Below are positions 61,451 to 64,000 of a stretch of 64,000 nt of DNA, one piece after another. Source of the DNA: Corynebacterium sp. p3-SID1145 (lineage in GTDB: Bacteria > Actinomycetota > Actinomycetes > Mycobacteriales > Mycobacteriaceae); the NCBI GenBank assembly GCA_025144245.1, contig JALXXC010000003.1:62001-126000 (forward strand). The letters run 5' to 3'. Position 1 is the first letter of the stretch; each line of letters opens with the position of its first letter. The notes beneath the pieces were generated by a model, which saw nothing but the letters and a program-made list of their open reading frames with translations, made no database searches and was not told the DNA's origin. The translations under genes and the position numbers were made by a program.

Positions 61451-62451
61451 CCGCAGAGCTGAGCTCACCAGAAAGCTCTCTGGAGCTGGGGCTTCTACCG
61501 CTGCTCGCCGCGGCGGGGTCCACGCTGATCGAGCCGGTGCTGTGCTCCATTCTCGAGTCGGTGCCTGCTCCCCTGCCGGAGATCACCATCGGCGGCACAC
61601 CCGATTTCGCCGCAGCCGGCCCTCTCGCCGACCTCGTGGGCGCCGATCCCGGCCGCCTGCTCACAGCCGCGGAGAACCTCGCAGCCGACCGCGGGGAGAT
61701 CGAGAATGTGCTTTCCGACGCCGCGCCCGTCATCGCCAGCGCCGCCGCCGACATCATCTCCACCGGGCAGCAATTCCTTCTCGACGCTGCCCCGCTCATT
61801 CCCGGTCTGCTCAGCGGCCCCGCCGGGTTCGGCGCCGCCCTCGAGCTGGCGGTGCTGGCGGGAGGGGCGCTGGGGGATGTCGACACGCGCCTGAGCGATC
61901 TCGAAACAGAGCTGGACCCGCTGATCAAGCGTCTCGACGACCTGGTGGCCGACGCCGTGTCCCGCGAGCCCCTCGTGCCGTCCGCCGGTGCGCAAGCCGC
62001 TGAAGAAGAGCTGCGGTCCATGTCCACTGAGCCCGCCTCCCTGGACACCGCGGCGGCTGAGGCACCGGCTGCCCCCGCCGCCCCGGAAACGGCACCCATA
62101 GGTGGCAGCGAGGCCGGGCGCACCGCCGTCGACGCCGCGAAATCCATGGTGGGCACCCCATACGTTTGGGGCGGCAACGCGCCCGGCGGCTTCGACTGCT
62201 CCGGGCTGACCTCCTGGGCTTACCGGCAAGCCGGCGTGGAAATCCCGCGCACCGCCGAGAACCAAGCCGTCGGCCAGCAGGTCAGCTACGAGGATCTGCA
62301 GCCCGGCGATCTCGTCGTCTGGACCGGGCACGTGGCCATGTACGCCGGCGACGGAATGATGGTCGAAGCTGGCGACCCGGTGCAGATGAACCCCGTGCGC
62401 ACCACCAATATTGGTATGCCGTTCAAGGGGTTCTGGCGCCCCACAGCCTAG
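61447..62451 (+). CDS. NlpC/P60 cell-wall peptidase with helical N-terminal half
   Basis: 334 residues. Residues 1-170 are helical and hydrophobic-rich without a cleavable signal peptide; 175-215 form an Ala/Pro/Glu linker; the C-terminal NlpC/P60 domain has GTPYVWGGNAPGGFDCSGLT (Cys251) and PGDLVVWTGHVAMYAGDG (His295). Cleaves peptide bonds in peptidoglycan stems. Lack of a Sec signal together with the coupled small helical partner suggests an unconventional export route; this is inference. Confidence 0.88.
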   Translation: MTAELSSPESSLELGLLPLLAAAGSTLIEPVLCSILESVPAPLPEITIGGTPDFAAAGPLADLVGADPGRLLTAAENLAADRGEIENVLSDAAPVIASAAADIISTGQQFLLDAAPLIPGLLSGPAGFGAALELAVLAGGALGDVDTRLSDLETELDPLIKRLDDLVADAVSREPLVPSAGAQAAEEELRSMSTEPASLDTAAAEAPAAPAAPETAPIGGSEAGRTAVDAAKSMVGTPYVWGGNAPGGFDCSGLTSWAYRQAGVEIPRTAENQAVGQQVSYEDLQPGDLVVWTGHVAMYAGDGMMVEAGDPVQMNPVRTTNIGMPFKGFWRPTA

Positions 62452-62484
62452 CTCGGTGTTTTGGACACGGGTTTAGTAATGTGA

Positions 62485-63729
62485 ATGCCCATGAATACGC
62501 GCGCGATTCTCCCGGTGAAGATCTCGTTGACGGAGGGCGACTACTACACGCTCTGGGCCCCGACCTGGCGCCAAGGCGGCTCCGAATGGCAGGCATTCCT
62601 CGGCGACGCCGACGATGTCCTCGTCTTCGACAGCCCCGAGGCACTGCTGGTCTACCTCGAGGACCACGAGGACCACGACCTCGTCGACCACCCCAAGTGG
62701 GAGGCTTTCCAGTCCAGTGGCGACGACCGCGTCGTACCCGGCGAGAAGAACACCTACGACATCGTCGGCCTGCCCCACTTTCTGGCCGGCCGCCCGAGCC
62801 ACGAAAACGTCTCCGCGGTCTCTCGCACGTTCCAGCTCGCACGCTCCCTCGCCGAGGTCGCCAGCGCCCAGGACGCGTCCATCTTCTTCGCGTCCCACTC
62901 CATCCTGAACAACGTCCACCGCGGCCACGAGCACTACGCCGGCGAGACCGGCCTCGACGAGTGGTCCGGGGTCGGCCGCGCCGTGCTGGCCAACTGGGAA
63001 AGCGTCGTCGCCTCTCTCGATGATGCCGTCCGCCTCGTCGCGGACGATGAGCTGGATTCCAGCCGCGTGAAAGCCGCCGCCGACGGTATCGCAGCAGCGA
63101 CCGCCGCACGCGAGGAGCAGCGCGCCAAGGCCGAGAAGGAAGCCGAGGAAGCCCGCGCCGCCGCCGACCCCTACGACTCCTCTGCCTGGGCCGAGGCCGG
63201 CATCGACCCCGTCAAGATCACAGTCCAGGGCAAGGGCGTCTACACCATGCGCACCTACATCGGCGACGCCCCCGTGTTCCTGGGCAAGTTCGGCGAGATC
63301 TTCACCTTCCCCACCGCAAAGCACATGCTGCGCTGGATCGTCGACAACGACGACCACGAGCTCGCCCGCGTGAGCACCTGGACCGACCTGCAGAACCTCG
63401 CCAACGCCGGCGAGCTCGAGGTCACCGTCCACCCGGACAACTCCTACTCCCTCAACGGTATCGCCTCTGACATCGAGAAGGGCGTGGACGCCGTGGACAC
63501 CCAGCAGATGTCCAAGGCCTATGAGCTCATGGCCGACGCCGCCGACTGGGCGGACGACGACTCCCTGAACTCCTACCTGCTGGCCAACCCCCGCATGCAG
63601 GACTACCTCGCCTACATGCTGGGGTCCACCGAGGCCGCCGGTTATGTCCCGTCTGCCCCGTTCAACGACAAGGCAGACGGCTGGCGCGAGCTCGAGGAGC
63701 TTCTGGTCAAGCGCTTCTCCAAGTTCTAG
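62485..63729 (+). CDS. hypothetical protein with two related domains
   Basis: About 414 residues, conserved in corynebacteria as I recall but without a known function. The N-terminal unit (LPVKISLTEGDYYTLWAPTW; DDVLVFDSPEALLVYLEDHE; DHDLVDHPKWEAF) is echoed after a coiled, Ala/Glu-rich linker (AAREEQRAKAEKEAEEARAA) by DPVKITVQGKGVYTMRTYIG, GEIFTFPTAKHMLRWIVDND, DHELARVSTWTDLQ. No Sec signal. No ribosome-binding site precedes either ATG 62485 or 62491; a TAGTAAT -10-like box lies just upstream, so a leaderless message is likely. Confidence 0.75.
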   Translation: MPMNTRAILPVKISLTEGDYYTLWAPTWRQGGSEWQAFLGDADDVLVFDSPEALLVYLEDHEDHDLVDHPKWEAFQSSGDDRVVPGEKNTYDIVGLPHFLAGRPSHENVSAVSRTFQLARSLAEVASAQDASIFFASHSILNNVHRGHEHYAGETGLDEWSGVGRAVLANWESVVASLDDAVRLVADDELDSSRVKAAADGIAAATAAREEQRAKAEKEAEEARAAADPYDSSAWAEAGIDPVKITVQGKGVYTMRTYIGDAPVFLGKFGEIFTFPTAKHMLRWIVDNDDHELARVSTWTDLQNLANAGELEVTVHPDNSYSLNGIASDIEKGVDAVDTQQMSKAYELMADAADWADDDSLNSYLLANPRMQDYLAYMLGSTEAAGYVPSAPFNDKADGWRELEELLVKRFSKF

Positions 63730-63752
63730 GGCCGCCGGGCCGAAACCTAAAT

Positions 63753-63834
63753 GTTAACCCCAAAACTTAGTTTCCCCTGGTCGCTAAAACGGAGCTCAAA
63801 CGCCCACCTGGGATAACTAAGTTTTGGGGTTAAC
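63753..63834. repeat. perfect 20-bp inverted repeat with 42-bp spacer
   Basis: GTTAACCCCAAAACTTAGTT at 63753-63772 is the exact reverse complement of 63815-63834. The arms extend imperfectly inward (TCCCCTGG / CCACCTGGGA). Lies in the 163-base gap between convergent genes. Could be a terminator, a small non-autonomous element or a protein site; the T-run expected of a terminator is missing. Confidence 0.85.
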
Positions 63835-63892
63835 AACTGGATCTAACGACCAGGGCTGCCCCGGCCGACCCTTACCACTGCGGCCCCCAGCG

Positions 63893-64000
63893 CTACCCGA
63901 TCGCGGTGCCGAAGAGCGAGCCGACTAGGAAGGTCGCTGCGAGCGCGAGCCCGCCGCCGACAACCAGGCGGACAACTGCCCTGCCCGGCTTCGCCCCACC
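63893..64000 (-). CDS. C-terminal end of a membrane protein, possibly VIT1/CCC1 type
   Basis: Only the last 35 residues are inside the window: AKPGRAVVRLVVGGG, then LALAATFLVGSLFGTAIG and stop. A positively charged loop followed by one membrane segment ending in LFGxxxG is the usual C-terminus of VIT1/CCC1-type iron/manganese transporters. Too short for certainty. Confidence 0.45.
   Translation of the reverse strand, partial: GGAKPGRAVVRLVVGGGLALAATFLVGSLFGTAIG

Noticed and set aside
1..64000. CRISPR arrays, tRNA and rRNA genes
   Set aside because: No regularly spaced repeats of 25-40 bases and no cloverleaf-type or rRNA sequence were recognised on either strand by eye.

Overview
The window is high-GC actinobacterial DNA, most likely from a Corynebacterium. 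Supporting markers are a fused biotin carboxylase/BCCP (accBC) with a separate accD and a small epsilon subunit accE, a trehalose-type ABC importer (TusEFG-like), a mycothiol-type arsenate reductase, and an ArsR whose cysteines fall at positions 15, 16 and 55 as I recall for C. glutamicum ArsR. The order purK, PH-domain protein, birA, accD, accE, maf, thtR, accBC, pyc, lpdA-like, M20 peptidase, upp, NlpC/P60 matches what I remember of the C. glutamicum backbone. I read the window as that backbone interrupted by two accessory blocks.

Layout. 0-4 kb: purK (cut by the window edge), a small protein made of two copies of one motif, acetolactate decarboxylase, two YbjN-like proteins, and a PH-domain protein with birA. 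4-25 kb (accessory block 1): flavohemoprotein hmp with a convergent cysteine-containing regulator, a duplicated and dead birA 5' end, DUF488, an ars cluster (arsC, acr3, arsR), and then a defence-like stretch. That stretch holds a GIY-YIG/DUF2075 helicase fusion, HipBA, decayed DUF262 and Mrr restriction genes, a 1093-residue protein (DEDDh exonuclease, TerB-like, BRCT, HhH, sigma-70 region 4, HARE-like winged helix) and a SWIM protein. Lipoproteins and an amino-acid permease follow. 25-35.6 kb: backbone acyl-CoA carboxylase genes, maf, a frameshifted NhaP antiporter, a repeat-rich DUF4282 protein, a serine-recombinase-type HTH remnant, a Cj0069-family protein, a rhodanese without any cysteine, and accBC.

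35.6-48 kb (accessory block 2) is a coherent putrescine/GABA catabolic cluster. Putrescine oxidase yields 4-aminobutanal, an aldehyde dehydrogenase yields GABA, GabT yields succinate semialdehyde, and GabD yields succinate. It carries an APC permease, an aromatic/HAAAP-type permease, a Usp protein, and PucR and TetR regulators with visible candidate operators. 48-64 kb: GNAT, the sugar ABC importer (ATPase not in the window), DUF305, pyruvate carboxylase, an LpdA-like quinone reductase without the disulfide motif, an M20 amidohydrolase, an XRE regulator, upp, an NlpC/P60 pair, and a two-repeat protein followed by a long perfect inverted repeat.

No tRNA, rRNA, CRISPR array or intact insertion sequence was seen. 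The strongest candidates for an undescribed system are the exonuclease-BRCT-sigma4 protein at 14857-18138 with its decayed restriction neighbours, and the nearby nuclease-helicase fusion. All family assignments are by reading motifs; no database search was possible.
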